64,000 nucleotides of DNA, taken from positions 1 to 64,000 of the forward strand of contig SUZO01000003.1 in the NCBI GenBank assembly GCA_015059805.1, given 5' to 3'. Positions 1-8,785 of the stretch are shown piece by piece (the stretch's first letter is position 1; each line of letters starts with the position of its first letter). The DNA is from Rikenellaceae bacterium. Its GTDB lineage: Bacteria; Bacteroidota; Bacteroidia; Bacteroidales; Rikenellaceae. A program made the translations under genes and the position numbers. Below the pieces are notes generated by a model. That model saw nothing but the letters and a program-made list of their open reading frames with translations, was not told where the DNA came from and ran no database searches.

Positions 1-10
1 ATTAAAAGCA

Positions 11-40
11 ACAAAGACCTCCCGAATGGAAGGTCTTTGT
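11..40 (-). terminator. Intrinsic terminator after the CoA-transferase gene
   Basis: A perfect 10-bp inverted repeat (ACAAAGACCT / AGGTCTTTGT) closes a 10-nt loop. On the minus strand it is followed by a T-rich run. It lies 18 bp beyond the stop codon of the minus-strand CoA-transferase gene, so it probably ends the rimP-nusA-infB-CoA-transferase transcript. Confidence 0.75.
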
Positions 41-58
41 GATTATATGAAGAAATTG

Positions 59-1369
59 CTATTTCTTCATATAGCTTTTAATATAGTGGTGGTGGCTACC
101 GTAGCGGTTGAAGGCTGCCTCGTCAAGTGCCTCCTGTGCTGATGGGTGAGCAACAGAGATAATCAGGCGAGCGCGCTCCTGAAGGCTCTTGCCGTAGAGG
201 TCTACTGCGCCATTCTCAGTAACAAACCAGTGGATGTGGTTACGGGTAGTAACAACACCTGCGCCCTCGGTAAGGGTATCTGCAATCTTTGACACGCCCT
301 TATTGGTAATTGAAGGCATTGCGATGATTGCCTTACCGCCCTTAGAGAGCGATGCACCGTAGATAAAGTCAATCTGACCACCTACGCCAGAGTAGAACTT
401 GCGACCTAAAGAGTCTGCGCAAACCTGACCGGTAAGGTCTACCTGAAGAGCTGAGTTGATAGCGGTCACGCGGTCGTTCTTAGCGATGATATATGGGTCG
501 TTAGTGTAGCCCACATCCATCATCAGCACGCCTGGGTTGTCGTCAATAAAGTCGTATACGCGCTGTGAACCCATAAGGAAGGTAGATACCATCTTACCCT
601 TATCAATGTTCTTTGCAGCACCGTTAATAACGCCCTTCTCAACGAGTGGAAGTACGCCATCGGCGAACATCTCAGTATGAACACCGAGGTTCTTGTGATT
701 TCCGAGCTGTGCGAGCACTGCATTTGGAATAGCACCGATACCCATCTGAAGAGTTGCACCATCCTCAATAAGACCTGCGCAGAGGTTACCAATCTTGGTC
801 TCTACCTCGTTTGGCTCAGCGAAGTGTGCCTCCTCAAGTGGCTGGTCGTCAGCTACGAAGTACTCAATCTGTGAGCAGTGAATCATAGCGTCACCGAATG
901 CACGTGGAACATACTTATTAACTACTGCGATAACGTGCTCAGCGCACTCAACAGCTGCAAGGGTAGCATCTACAGATGTACCGAGAGATACATAGCCGTG
1001 CTTATCTGGTGTAGATACCTGAATCATCGCTACATTACAAGGCACTGCGCCACTGCGGTAGAGCTTCTGGGTCTCGCTAAGGAAAATTGGAATGTAGTCA
1101 GCATAACCGCTCTGGGTTACCTTACGAACATTGCCGCCCACGAAGAATGAGTCGAGCTGGAAAATGCCCTCAAACTCTGGGTCTGCATATGGTGCAGGTC
1201 CCTCGGTGTGGAGGTGGTGGATGTGTACATCCTTAAACTCGCCATTGCGACCTCTCTCGCACATAGCCTTAATCAGGCACTGTGGTGCCGATGCTACTGA
1301 ACTGAGGTGAATGTGATCACCTGACTTGATTACCTTTACAGCCTCTTCTGCTGTTACAAACTTAATCAT
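59..1369 (-). CDS. Acetyl-CoA hydrolase/transferase family protein, 4-hydroxybutyrate or butyryl-CoA:acetate CoA-transferase type
   Basis: This 436-aa protein matches the class I CoA-transferase family that moves CoA between short-chain acids and acetate in the cytoplasm. The length is typical for 4-hydroxybutyrate and butyryl-CoA:acetate CoA-transferases (about 430-450 aa). Visible signatures are GIGAIPNAVL, then HTEMFADGV, whose Glu is the expected covalent CoA-ester residue, and the C-terminal GVGGQIDFIYGASLSKGGK. No signal peptide is present. The gene follows infB by 43 bp with no obvious promoter or terminator between them, so it is probably read from the rimP operon. The acyl substrate cannot be read from sequence; succinate, butyrate and 4-hydroxybutyrate are all possible. 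Confidence 0.85.
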   Translation of the reverse strand: MIKFVTAEEAVKVIKSGDHIHLSSVASAPQCLIKAMCERGRNGEFKDVHIHHLHTEGPAPYADPEFEGIFQLDSFFVGGNVRKVTQSGYADYIPIFLSETQKLYRSGAVPCNVAMIQVSTPDKHGYVSLGTSVDATLAAVECAEHVIAVVNKYVPRAFGDAMIHCSQIEYFVADDQPLEEAHFAEPNEVETKIGNLCAGLIEDGATLQMGIGAIPNAVLAQLGNHKNLGVHTEMFADGVLPLVEKGVINGAAKNIDKGKMVSTFLMGSQRVYDFIDDNPGVLMMDVGYTNDPYIIAKNDRVTAINSALQVDLTGQVCADSLGRKFYSGVGGQIDFIYGASLSKGGKAIIAMPSITNKGVSKIADTLTEGAGVVTTRNHIHWFVTENGAVDLYGKSLQERARLIISVAHPSAQEALDEAAFNRYGSHHHYIKSYMKK

Positions 1370-1412
1370 AGTGTTTGAAATTTAGTAATTATAGGTTTCT
1401 ATATAGTTTGTT

Positions 1413-4127
1413 TTACTTACGCTTTACCTCTACCTGCTCGTAGCCCTCAATGATATCGCCAATCTTGATGTCGTTGTATGACTCAATATTAAGACCGCAG
1501 TCCTGACCCGATACAACCTCCTTAACATCGTCCTTGAATCGCTTGAGGCTACCCAGACGACCTGTGTGGATAACGATACCGTCGCGGATTACGCGGATAG
1601 GGGTGTGGCGTGTAATCTTACCCTCGCGGACAATACCACCAGCGATAGTGCCGACTTTAGAGATTTTGAAGGTCTCAAGCACCTCAATAGAGCAGACAAT
1701 CTCCTCCTTCATCACTGGCTCAAGCATACCCTCAATAGCGTCCTTAATCTCGTTGATTGCATCGTAGATGATAGAGTAGAGGCGGATTTCAATCTCCTCC
1801 TTCTCAGCAAGACGACGCGCAGCGGCTGATGGGCGCACCTGGAAGCCGACGATAATGGCGTTAGATGCTGTAGCGAGCAGTACATCACTCTCGGAAATCT
1901 GACCTACAGCAGAGTGGATAACATTTACCTGCACGGTCTCCTTAGAGAGCTTAATCAGTGAGCCAGACATAGCCTCCACTGAGCCATCCACATCACCCTT
2001 AACGATGATATTGAGCTCCTTGAATGAGCCGATAGCAATTCGGCGACCAATCTCGTCAAGCGTTACATGCTTCTGAGTCATCAGACCCTGCATACGCTGA
2101 AGCTGCTCACGCTTATTTGCCACCTCACGAGCTGAGCGGTCGTCCTCCATAACGTTGAACGAATCACCTGCCTGAGGCGCACCGTTAAGACCGAGAAGCT
2201 GCACTGGTGTTGCAGGACCTGCCTCCTTGACCTTCTTGCCATTCTCGTCAAACATAGCCTTCACACGACCTGTATATGTTCCTGAGAGTACTACATCACC
2301 CACACGGAGTGTTCCATCCTGAACAAGCACTGTAGCTACATAACCACGACCCTTGTCAAGCGTAGACTCAATAACTGCACCCTTGGCTCTCTTGTTTGGA
2401 TTTGCCTTAAGGTCAAGAAGCTCTGCCTCAAGGAGTACCTTCTCAAGCAGCTTGTCAAGGTTAAGTCCCTGCTTTGCTGATACATCCTGGCTCTGGTACT
2501 TACCGCCCCAATCCTCAACAAGGTAGTTCATACCAGCCAGCTGCTCCTTAATGCGCTCAACATTTGCCGCTGGCTTATCAATCTTGTTGATTGCAAAGAC
2601 CATAGGCACACCTGCAGCCTGTGCGTGGTTGATAGCCTCAATGGTCTGCGGCATCACGCTGTCGTCCGCAGCAACGATGATAATAGCCACGTCGGTAATC
2701 TTAGCACCACGGGCACGCATAGCGGTAAATGCCTCGTGACCTGGGGTGTCAAGGAAGGTAATCTTCTGACCGTTAAGCTCTACGGAGTATGCACCGATGT
2801 GCTGTGTAATACCTCCCGCCTCGCCAGCAATGACGTTGGTCTTACGGATATTATCCAGCAGCGAAGTCTTACCGTGGTCTACGTGACCCATAACAGTTAC
2901 AATCGGTGGACGTGGTACAAGGTCCTCAGCAGCATCTACCTCCTCGTCGCCAATAGCCTCCTGAATCTCAACAGATACAAACTCGGTGGTAAAGCCGAAC
3001 TCCTCAGCAACAACTACAAGAGCCTCAGCGTCAAGACGCTGGTTGATAGATACCATAAGTCCGAGGTTCATACAAGCCGAGATAACCTCCATAGGGGAGA
3101 CGTTCATCATTGTAGCAAGCTCACTCACGGTCACAAACTCTGTGACTTTGAGCACCTTGCGCTCCATCTGCTCGCGCTCTACAGCCTCGTTCATACGCTC
3201 ACGAACCTCCTCGCGCTTCTCCTTACGGTACTTTGCACCCTTGTTCTTTGCGCCCTTGGCTGTAAGACGTGCAAGGGTATCTTTTACCTGCTTTGATACC
3301 TCCTCGTCAGATACCTCTGGACGAACTACTGGCTTTGGCTGTGGCTTGTTGTGCTTCTTCTTGCCGCCACCCTGCTGTTGCTGGTTGTTATTGTTGTTGT
3401 TATTCTGACGGTTCTCCTGACGGTTCTTCTTTCCGCCACCCTGCTGTGGCTGCTGGCGGGTGATGTCTACCTTCTCCTGAGTAACCTTCTTACGGCGATG
3501 TTTGCCACCTGGAACCATGCCAGTGACATCCATCTTGCCCAAAATCTGAGGACCACTTAGTGTTGGCGCCTCAGTAGGGCGGAACTGACCACTTGGGCGA
3601 GCCTCAGCATTGCTCTGCTCAGCCTTTGGTTGCTCTTGCTGCACTGCAGGCTTTGGCTGTGCAGCTGGCTTTGGAGCCTCAGCTTGTGGCTTTGGTTGCT
3701 GCTTAGGCTTTGGTTGTGCAGCTGGCTTTGGAGCCTCAGCTTGTGGCTTTGGCTGCTCAGGCTTTGGAGCCTGAGGCTTTACGATGTTGCCGTTCTTGTC
3801 AAGCTCAACCTTACCAACAATGCGAGGCTGCTGCGGAATCTCGTCACGCACCTCAATGTTACGCTTTGGCTGCGGTTTTGGCTCCTCAATAGAGACTGTA
3901 GTCTGCTTAGTTGATATTTTTTCGCGGATGCTATCACGTGCAGAGGCGGTGGTGCGGTTTGCGCCAAACTCCTTCTCTACAAGTGAATAAACCTCGCTAC
4001 TAATCTGTGTATTTGGCGAGCCGTCAATGGCTACACCCTTCTTGCGCAGGTAGTCAGTCAGCGTGTTAAGACCCACCTTAAACTCCTTTGCAACTTGAAT
4101 GAGTCGTAATTTTCTTTCGTTCTCCAT
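1413..4127 (-). CDS. infB: Translation initiation factor IF-2
   Basis: IF-2 is the GTPase that brings initiator fMet-tRNA to the 30S subunit and promotes 50S joining. The 904-aa protein opens with an IF2_N helical module (residues 1-55). A long low-complexity Pro/Gln/Lys and Asn/Gln segment follows (about 80-265), then a second IF2_N-like module (about 325-385). The GTPase core has G1 GHVDHGKT (414-421), G3 DTPGHE (460-465) and G4 NKID (514-517). Domains II, III and the fMet-binding C-terminal domain complete it. It is the third gene of rimP-nusA-infB, a conserved operon. The disordered linker contains an exact DNA repeat and a run of seven Asn codons. Confidence 0.98.
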   Translation of the reverse strand: MENERKLRLIQVAKEFKVGLNTLTDYLRKKGVAIDGSPNTQISSEVYSLVEKEFGANRTTASARDSIREKISTKQTTVSIEEPKPQPKRNIEVRDEIPQQPRIVGKVELDKNGNIVKPQAPKPEQPKPQAEAPKPAAQPKPKQQPKPQAEAPKPAAQPKPAVQQEQPKAEQSNAEARPSGQFRPTEAPTLSGPQILGKMDVTGMVPGGKHRRKKVTQEKVDITRQQPQQGGGKKNRQENRQNNNNNNNQQQQGGGKKKHNKPQPKPVVRPEVSDEEVSKQVKDTLARLTAKGAKNKGAKYRKEKREEVRERMNEAVEREQMERKVLKVTEFVTVSELATMMNVSPMEVISACMNLGLMVSINQRLDAEALVVVAEEFGFTTEFVSVEIQEAIGDEEVDAAEDLVPRPPIVTVMGHVDHGKTSLLDNIRKTNVIAGEAGGITQHIGAYSVELNGQKITFLDTPGHEAFTAMRARGAKITDVAIIIVAADDSVMPQTIEAINHAQAAGVPMVFAINKIDKPAANVERIKEQLAGMNYLVEDWGGKYQSQDVSAKQGLNLDKLLEKVLLEAELLDLKANPNKRAKGAVIESTLDKGRGYVATVLVQDGTLRVGDVVLSGTYTGRVKAMFDENGKKVKEAGPATPVQLLGLNGAPQAGDSFNVMEDDRSAREVANKREQLQRMQGLMTQKHVTLDEIGRRIAIGSFKELNIIVKGDVDGSVEAMSGSLIKLSKETVQVNVIHSAVGQISESDVLLATASNAIIVGFQVRPSAAARRLAEKEEIEIRLYSIIYDAINEIKDAIEGMLEPVMKEEIVCSIEVLETFKISKVGTIAGGIVREGKITRHTPIRVIRDGIVIHTGRLGSLKRFKDDVKEVVSGQDCGLNIESYNDIKIGDIIEGYEQVEVKRK
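3658..3752. repeat. 38-bp exact direct repeat inside the infB linker
   Basis: Positions 3658-3695 and 3715-3752 are identical over 38 bp, with a 57-bp period (19 codons, so frame is kept). The repeat encodes a Pro/Gln/Ala/Lys-rich linker stretch of IF-2. Slippage or recombination here would change linker length without breaking the protein. Confidence 0.85.
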
Positions 4128-4160
4128 ATATTACTCTTTTTTATTTAACAATGCTTTGGT

Positions 4161-4228
4161 GTTACGACAATCTCGTAACCAGATTTTGGGGAACATAGGT
4201 GTTTGGGCGTGCTTTAGACCCAAACACC
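4161..4228 (-). other. Two stem-loops in the nusA-infB intergenic space
   Basis: The 105-bp gap between nusA and infB holds two inverted repeats. One is a 7-bp stem with a 5-nt loop (4161-4167 with 4173-4179). The other is a 10-bp stem GGTGTTTGGG/CCCAAACACC with an 11-nt loop (4198-4207 with 4219-4228). Neither is followed by a T run on the minus strand, so they look more like RNA processing or stability elements than terminators. Confidence 0.5.
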
Positions 4229-4232
4229 GCTA

Positions 4233-5474
4233 TTACTCTTCACTCTGCTCTAACTCTCTTGTCAGAGTTGCAATGATAGCCTCAGCCTGCTCAACCTCAA
4301 GGTCTGCACGCTCAGCAATCTCCTCAGCTGAAAGTGCGATCACAGCCTTAGCGCGGTCAAGACCTACAGCAGAGAGAGCCTCAATCTGCCAACCCTCAAT
4401 AACGTCTGCAAACTCTGAAAGTGGGAAGTCACCACCCTCAATGTTGCGGTAAACGTCAATATTGTAACCGGTGAGCATCTTTGAGAGCTTGATGTTGAGT
4501 CCACCCTTACCAATGGCGAGTGATACCTGATCTGGGTCGAGGTAGACTGATGCAGTCTGACGCTCCTCGTCAATGATAATCTCGGTAGTCTTTGCTGGGT
4601 TGAGTGAACGCTGGATAAGGAGCTTTGTGTTTGAGGTGTAGTTGATAACATCAATATTCTCGTTGTGCAACTCCTTAACGATTGTATAGATACGCGCACC
4701 CTTCATACCCACGCATGAGCCTACTGGGTCAATACGGTCGTCATACGACTCAACGGCAACCTTAGCTCTCTCGCCAGGGATGCGGGCAATCTTCTTAATG
4801 GTAATAAGACCGTCATAAATCTCTGGTACCTCAGCCTCAAACAATCGCTCAAGGAACTGGTTTGCAGTACGAGAGAGGATAATACGTGGCTGGTTGTTGT
4901 TCATCTCCACGCTCTTTACAATAGCCTTCAGGGTGTCGCCCTTGTGGTAGAACTCACCAGGAATCTGCTCTGCGCGTGGCAGGATAAGCTCGTTGTCGTC
5001 ATCGTCAAGGATAAGAACCTCCTTCTTCCATACCTGGTAAATCTCACCAGTGACAATCTCACCTACGCGGTCACGATACTTCTCATACAGAGTAGCCTTC
5101 TCAAGGTCAAGGATGCGTGATGCAAGGTTCTGACGCAGTGAGAGCACAGCACGACGACCAAAAGAGTCAAAAGTGATTGGGTCAGTGTACTCGTCACCCA
5201 CCTCGTATGATGGGTCAATAGCCTGAATCTGCGAGAGTGAAATCTCACGAACATCATCCTCAAAATCCTCGTCGGCAACAACCACACGGTTGCGCCAAAT
5301 CTCAAGGTCGCCCTTGTCGGCATTGATGATGACATCAAAGTTCTCGTCAGTACCATACTGCTTCTGCAGTGCATGACGGAAGACATCCTCAAGAACACCG
5401 ATCATTGTTGATTTGTCAATGTTTTTCAGCTCTTTGAACTCGGCAAAGTTGCTGATAAGGTTTAAGTTGTTCAT
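4233..5474 (-). CDS. nusA: Transcription termination/antitermination factor NusA
   Basis: NusA binds RNA polymerase and nascent RNA and modulates pausing, termination and antitermination. The 413-aa protein has the N-terminal polymerase-binding region (about 1-125). An S1 RNA-binding domain follows (about 135-200, beginning around GEIVTGEIYQVW). Two KH domains come next, the second carrying GKGGLNIKLSKM. A short acidic helical tail resembles the first repeat of the E. coli C-terminal domains. It is shorter than E. coli NusA (495 aa), as usual outside proteobacteria. It lies 24 bp downstream of rimP and 105 bp upstream of infB, in the conserved order. Confidence 0.97.
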   Translation of the reverse strand: MNNLNLISNFAEFKELKNIDKSTMIGVLEDVFRHALQKQYGTDENFDVIINADKGDLEIWRNRVVVADEDFEDDVREISLSQIQAIDPSYEVGDEYTDPITFDSFGRRAVLSLRQNLASRILDLEKATLYEKYRDRVGEIVTGEIYQVWKKEVLILDDDDNELILPRAEQIPGEFYHKGDTLKAIVKSVEMNNNQPRIILSRTANQFLERLFEAEVPEIYDGLITIKKIARIPGERAKVAVESYDDRIDPVGSCVGMKGARIYTIVKELHNENIDVINYTSNTKLLIQRSLNPAKTTEIIIDEERQTASVYLDPDQVSLAIGKGGLNIKLSKMLTGYNIDVYRNIEGGDFPLSEFADVIEGWQIEALSAVGLDRAKAVIALSAEEIAERADLEVEQAEAIIATLTRELEQSEE

Positions 5475-5498
5475 TGTTTTGACTTTTTATATTGTTAA

Positions 5499-5963
5499 TT
5501 ATTTGTAATCCAAATACTCCTTCGCACTCTTAATATCCTCAAAGGCTATTGTGCGAACAATGTGCTGAAGCTCCTTACGCTTGCGACCCTCTACGGCAAC
5601 CTTCTCGTCATAGCTTACGGTAATGCCGCTCTCGGTAGCATCGTCAAGAGTTGCTAAAATCTTAATTCCATCCTTGAGTAGAATCTCAATAGGGGAGCCG
5701 ACAATCTTCTTGTACTGACGTAACAACTTCAGTGGCTCGCCAATGCCAGCGCTGGTCACTGTGAGTGAAAAATCCTCTACGTCGCGGTCAAAAACTGCAT
5801 CTACAGCACGTGAAACAGCAACACAAGTATCTATAGATACTCGGCTGTCTGCATCCAATACAAGTGTAATCTCATTAGATGGGGTGCACTGACACTCCAC
5901 AATAAAAACATCGCTACCAGCAAGATGCTCCTCTACTACCTCTACTAACTTGTTGATTTCCAT
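5499..5963 (-). CDS. rimP: Ribosome maturation factor RimP
   Basis: RimP assists late assembly of the 30S subunit. The start is placed at the ATG at 5961-5963 (protein MEINKLVEVVEEHL...), giving 154 aa, the usual family length. A longer in-frame reading begins at 6041, only about 5 nt from the predicted transcription start, and it has no RimP homology in its first 26 residues. The N-terminal alpha/beta domain includes the acidic-hydrophobic stretch around LVLDADSRVSIDTC, and a C-terminal SH3-like domain follows. It is the first gene of rimP-nusA-infB, with a clear promoter upstream. Confidence 0.93.
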   Translation of the reverse strand: MEINKLVEVVEEHLAGSDVFIVECQCTPSNEITLVLDADSRVSIDTCVAVSRAVDAVFDRDVEDFSLTVTSAGIGEPLKLLRQYKKIVGSPIEILLKDGIKILATLDDATESGITVSYDEKVAVEGRKRKELQHIVRTIAFEDIKSAKEYLDYK

Positions 5964-6002
5964 TATATTATAATAATATTTGTTCTTGTTATGGTACAAA
6001 AT

Positions 6003-6023
6003 AAGGGGACTCTCTGTCCCCTT
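6003..6023 (-). other. Leader hairpin in the rimP operon 5' UTR
   Basis: A perfect 8-bp stem (AAGGGGAC/GTCCCCTT) closes a 5-nt loop. It lies between the predicted transcription start near 6046 and the rimP start codon at 5963. It has no T run and so is a leader structure, possibly affecting stability or regulation of the operon. Confidence 0.5.
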
Positions 6024-6049
6024 GCTCGCCCCTCGCCTCATTCACACCA

Positions 6050-6081
6050 CAAAAGTAGAGAATATTATTGTAATTACCAAA
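6050..6081 (-). promoter_or_regulatory. Promoter of the rimP-nusA-infB operon
   Basis: On the minus strand a -33 TTTG (6078-6081) is separated by exactly 20 bp from a -7 TACTTTTG (6050-6057). This matches the Bacteroidetes primary-sigma consensus TTTG-N19/20-TAnnTTTG. The predicted start near 6046 gives a leader of about 80 nt before rimP. Confidence 0.8.
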
Positions 6082-6093
6082 TTTTTTCTAAAG

Positions 6094-6126
6094 AAAAAAC
6101 AGATGGAGCAAAATCTGCTCCATCTG
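6094..6126 (-). terminator. Terminator of the peptide-lipoprotein operon
   Basis: An 11-bp perfect stem (CAGATGGAGCA/TGCTCCATCTG, 6100-6110 with 6116-6126) closes a 5-nt loop. It is followed on the minus strand by a six-T run. It lies 26 bp past the stop codon of the 689-aa lipoprotein gene. Confidence 0.85.
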
Positions 6127-6151
6127 CTCTCTATTGCAAGAATAAAACTCG

Positions 6152-8221
6152 CTATTTGTACTCAACTGTTATTGTTGCGATGTTTGAGTGGCTGTTACCT
6201 GCAGCGGTATATACAAGGCGAGACTTGCACTCGCCACTCCAAGTAGCCTCTGTTGTGCTTGAGAATGTAGTAGTTGCGTAACTGTCATACTCTTTGCACT
6301 TAAGGTCTACAAGATAACCTACTGGAGCAGTAAGAGTTACCTTTGTGATAACCTTACCGTTCTGCGCCTCAATACGAAGCTCATTTGAGGTTGTTCTGCC
6401 GATGTAGATACAGTCACGACCATCTGCCTTATCGACTCTCCAAGAGCCAGTAGATGAGATAAGAACATCGCCCTCGTAGATAGTACCTACTGTATTACCA
6501 CTAGCTGCACCCTCAGGGAAATTATCTGGGAATGTTAGCGTTACGCTCTGCGGCTCACCTCCCTGACTTGGTGCTGCCTCTGTAGTTACAGTGGCTGTAC
6601 CAGCCTTAGATGCGCTATTGACAGATGCATCAGCAGGGTTTGCAACAACTGTTACGGTGTAAGGTGTTGCATACTCAAGTTCTGTGAATGTTGCGGATGT
6701 TGTTGCGACAGTCTGTGTTGCAGTGCCACAAGTTACAGTATAGTCCTTTGCACCCTCAACAGCTCCCCACTCAACTGTTACGCTATTTGCAGCCGCAGTC
6801 GCAGTTACAACAGGTGTTGCAAGAGGGGTTACCTCTGGCTGCACAGGCTCGTCACTGCTCTCGCCATCTATCACATAGATGTAGTAGTAATACGTACCTT
6901 GGCTACCTGCAAAGTTGAACTTGCTTCCATAGTAGTTATTAAGGTAGCGACTGTGAAGGGTGTTATAGAGTGTTACATAGTAGCTTGCGCTGCTCATAGA
7001 TACTTCCCAAGATGCCTCAGCATCCTTGTCTGCCTTGAATGAGAGCTTGCTTGCCCAATATTCAGAGTCATAATTGCCATATAGATAGCCCTCAACTGCC
7101 TTAAATGAGAATGTATTTGCATTTACGCCATTCTCAACTGTAAATAGGGCTGCATCTGCTGGAAGTCCATCAGCGACAATCTCATGCGCGTCTGTAACGG
7201 TTACAGAGCTTGTGAACTTAAGTGCGTTACCATCTGCAGTAGTTGAGAGAAGTTTTGCTGATGAAGATTCCACCTTCTTTGTACAGAAGACAACCTGATC
7301 ACCAGCATTGAGCTGAGCGATGTCAGTAAGCAACTTATAAGCCTTTGGTTTCTCCATCTTTACAAGCTCCTTAACGCGGAACTGAGCGATATTTGCACGC
7401 TCAAAGTTAAGGGTCTTGCCTGTCAGATCTACACTCTTGGTATAGACGCTCTGGTCAGTTGTAACGGTAACGGTGAACTCGCTGCCACTGAGGTCTGTAG
7501 GAACGGTGGTAAACCACACTACATCCTCGCCTGTTGCAACTCTACCTCCGAGGTTGATATTGATCTCCTCGTAGTTGTTGTACCACTTTGCATTCTCAAG
7601 AGTTCCCTGCTCGTGAACTTTGAACTCAACAGCTCCATTTGGCTTTGTTGGAGAGGCGAATACAACGCTCTCAATCTTCTCGCCAGCAGGGATGCCTACA
7701 AGGGTCATCTTTGCAAAGGCAACAAGGCGAGAGAATGTGAAATTGACCTTGTCAGGAGTGCCCTGAACAGTTACCGGATTTGTAGATGCCAAAATATCGG
7801 TAGCTGGGTCGTAACTATTCTCTGCAGGGGTCTGGTCCTGTGGAACAGTAAGGCTGATAGATGATGTTACAGACTTATAAGCGTAAGGGTAAAAAGCACC
7901 CAAAGTATAAGATGTAGCACCATCAGTAGCGGTAAAGTCTGCAGTAAAGAGTATACGGTTGTCTGTCAGCGTATAATCCTCGTGTGTTGCTGTCTGACGA
8001 CGAGAAGAGGAGTTGTCATCAGCGTAGTAGATAATATTGAGCTGCTCGCCACTCTCTGCCCAGAAGATTTGAGAGCCGTCGGTATATGTACGAGTTGGCT
8101 CTGGAGTTACCTCAACAGAGATTTTTGAAGTTGCCAAAACTGGTGCATTGTCGCCCAAGTTGTCTGTAGAACAAGATGCAAGCAGGGCGAAAGATATAAG
8201 TGTGAATAAAAGTCTCTTCAT
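6152..8221 (-). CDS. Fimbrillin-like lipoprotein with fibronectin type III domain
   Basis: This 689-aa protein begins with a lipoprotein signal peptide (MKRLLFTLISFALLASC, lipobox LASC) followed by S-T-D, consistent with surface export. Residues about 30-290 read as a fimbrillin/Mfa-like beta-sandwich, with an early TRTY...W segment and a later FTFSRLVAFAKMTL. A middle module of unknown type follows (about 300-455). A fibronectin type III domain comes next (about 465-555, around SVTVEWGAVEGAKDYTVTCG). A C-terminal beta-rich domain of about 130 aa is not recognised. The gene starts 12 bp after the 45-aa peptide gene, so the two are probably co-expressed. The ligand or fibre role is unknown. 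Confidence 0.75.
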   Translation of the reverse strand: MKRLLFTLISFALLASCSTDNLGDNAPVLATSKISVEVTPEPTRTYTDGSQIFWAESGEQLNIIYYADDNSSSRRQTATHEDYTLTDNRILFTADFTATDGATSYTLGAFYPYAYKSVTSSISLTVPQDQTPAENSYDPATDILASTNPVTVQGTPDKVNFTFSRLVAFAKMTLVGIPAGEKIESVVFASPTKPNGAVEFKVHEQGTLENAKWYNNYEEININLGGRVATGEDVVWFTTVPTDLSGSEFTVTVTTDQSVYTKSVDLTGKTLNFERANIAQFRVKELVKMEKPKAYKLLTDIAQLNAGDQVVFCTKKVESSSAKLLSTTADGNALKFTSSVTVTDAHEIVADGLPADAALFTVENGVNANTFSFKAVEGYLYGNYDSEYWASKLSFKADKDAEASWEVSMSSASYYVTLYNTLHSRYLNNYYGSKFNFAGSQGTYYYYIYVIDGESSDEPVQPEVTPLATPVVTATAAANSVTVEWGAVEGAKDYTVTCGTATQTVATTSATFTELEYATPYTVTVVANPADASVNSASKAGTATVTTEAAPSQGGEPQSVTLTFPDNFPEGAASGNTVGTIYEGDVLISSTGSWRVDKADGRDCIYIGRTTSNELRIEAQNGKVITKVTLTAPVGYLVDLKCKEYDSYATTTFSSTTEATWSGECKSRLVYTAAGNSHSNIATITVEYK

Positions 8222-8233
8222 AGCTGTAAATCT

Positions 8234-8371
8234 TTAGAAATCACCAAAATCGTTTACCTCTGGGTTTTCACCTGGGAGACCAAAACTATCTGGATCTGAA
8301 ACAGCAAATCCAGCCTCTGCCTTAAAACTGAACCTTGTCAGCTCTGGCGCAATGTAAAAAAATTTGCTCAT
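8234..8371 (-). CDS. Small peptide of a putative new family (45 aa), upstream of a fimbrillin-like lipoprotein
   Basis: The sequence encodes 45 aa from an ATG at 8369-8371 to TAA at 8234-8236. There is no signal peptide or membrane helix. Residues 6-25 follow the pattern Y-x2-P-x4-F-S-x-K-x-E-x-G-F-A-x-S. This aligns without gaps to residues 10-29 of the 44-aa peptide encoded at 55063-55197, with 10 of 20 identical. The tail is acidic, Gly/Pro-rich and ends N-D-F-G-D-F. It has its own -7 box upstream and ends 12 bp before the lipoprotein start. That two independent copies share motif, size and position argues for a real gene. Function unknown. Confidence 0.75.
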   Translation of the reverse strand: MSKFFYIAPELTRFSFKAEAGFAVSDPDSFGLPGENPEVNDFGDF

Positions 8372-8401
8372 ATTAAAACTCTTTTGTAAATATCGGAGTG
8401 A

Positions 8402-8409
8402 CAAAGGTA
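8402..8409 (-). promoter_or_regulatory. -7 box for the peptide-lipoprotein operon
   Basis: TACCTTTG on the minus strand matches TAnnTTTG and lies 30 bp upstream of the peptide start codon. No TTTG is found 19-20 bp further upstream, so the -33 element is weak or absent. Confidence 0.5.
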
Positions 8410-8635
8410 ACAAAAAAATCGTAAAAAATCTTTTATAGAATGGCTCTTTTTTTAATGCTTATGTCAAGTTATTGCACTCTGTATGGCTATACCTATCTTA
8501 TAAAAAAGACTCTATAATTATGTAGTTAAGTGTAATGTATTGGTTATTAGCTGAATATGTTTTGCACCATTTTTTCATCAAGACAGAATATAATCTTATT
8601 ACGATTGTAGAGGCGCTGAAATTTTTGCATATTTT

Positions 8636-8643
8636 TATCTTTG
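8636..8643 (+). promoter_or_regulatory. Possible -7 box for the 836-aa lipoprotein gene
   Basis: TATCTTTG matches TAnnTTTG on the plus strand and would give a leader of about 140 nt. No good -33 element is visible, so this is tentative. Confidence 0.3.
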
Positions 8644-8785
8644 AAATGTCCGATTTGGGGTATAAAATCCGCGTGAAATGTCGCTATGGAGTGATTTTTC
8701 ATAAAAAAAGCATATTTTTTTTGAGTTACCGAAAAAATGAGTAATTTTATGCCCGAAAAAGATTAAACTATAAAAATATAAGAAC

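Larger units (their letters stand above)
8372..8785. other. Gene-free divergent intergenic region
   Basis: This 414-bp AT-rich stretch separates the minus-strand peptide-lipoprotein operon from the plus-strand 836-aa lipoprotein gene. It contains -7-like boxes for both directions. A 69-codon reading frame at 8535-8744 has no recognisable features and is not considered a gene. No tRNA or other structured RNA was seen. Confidence 0.6.

Noticed and set aside
3630..3914. Plus-strand Leu/Trp/Cys-rich reading frames opposite the infB linker
   Set aside because: They are antisense shadows of the Pro/Gln/Lys-rich repeats and consist of low-complexity sequence.
4198..4228. nusA-infB hairpin considered as a terminator
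   Set aside because: No T run follows on the minus strand and infB must be transcribed through it.
5964..6041. N-terminal extension of RimP to 6041
   Set aside because: The residues have no RimP likeness, the predicted transcription start is only about 5 nt upstream, and the ATG at 5961-5963 gives the family length.
8535..8744. 69-codon plus-strand reading frame in the 8.4-8.8 kb gap
   Set aside because: AT-rich random composition, no motif, and it overlaps the possible promoter for the next gene.
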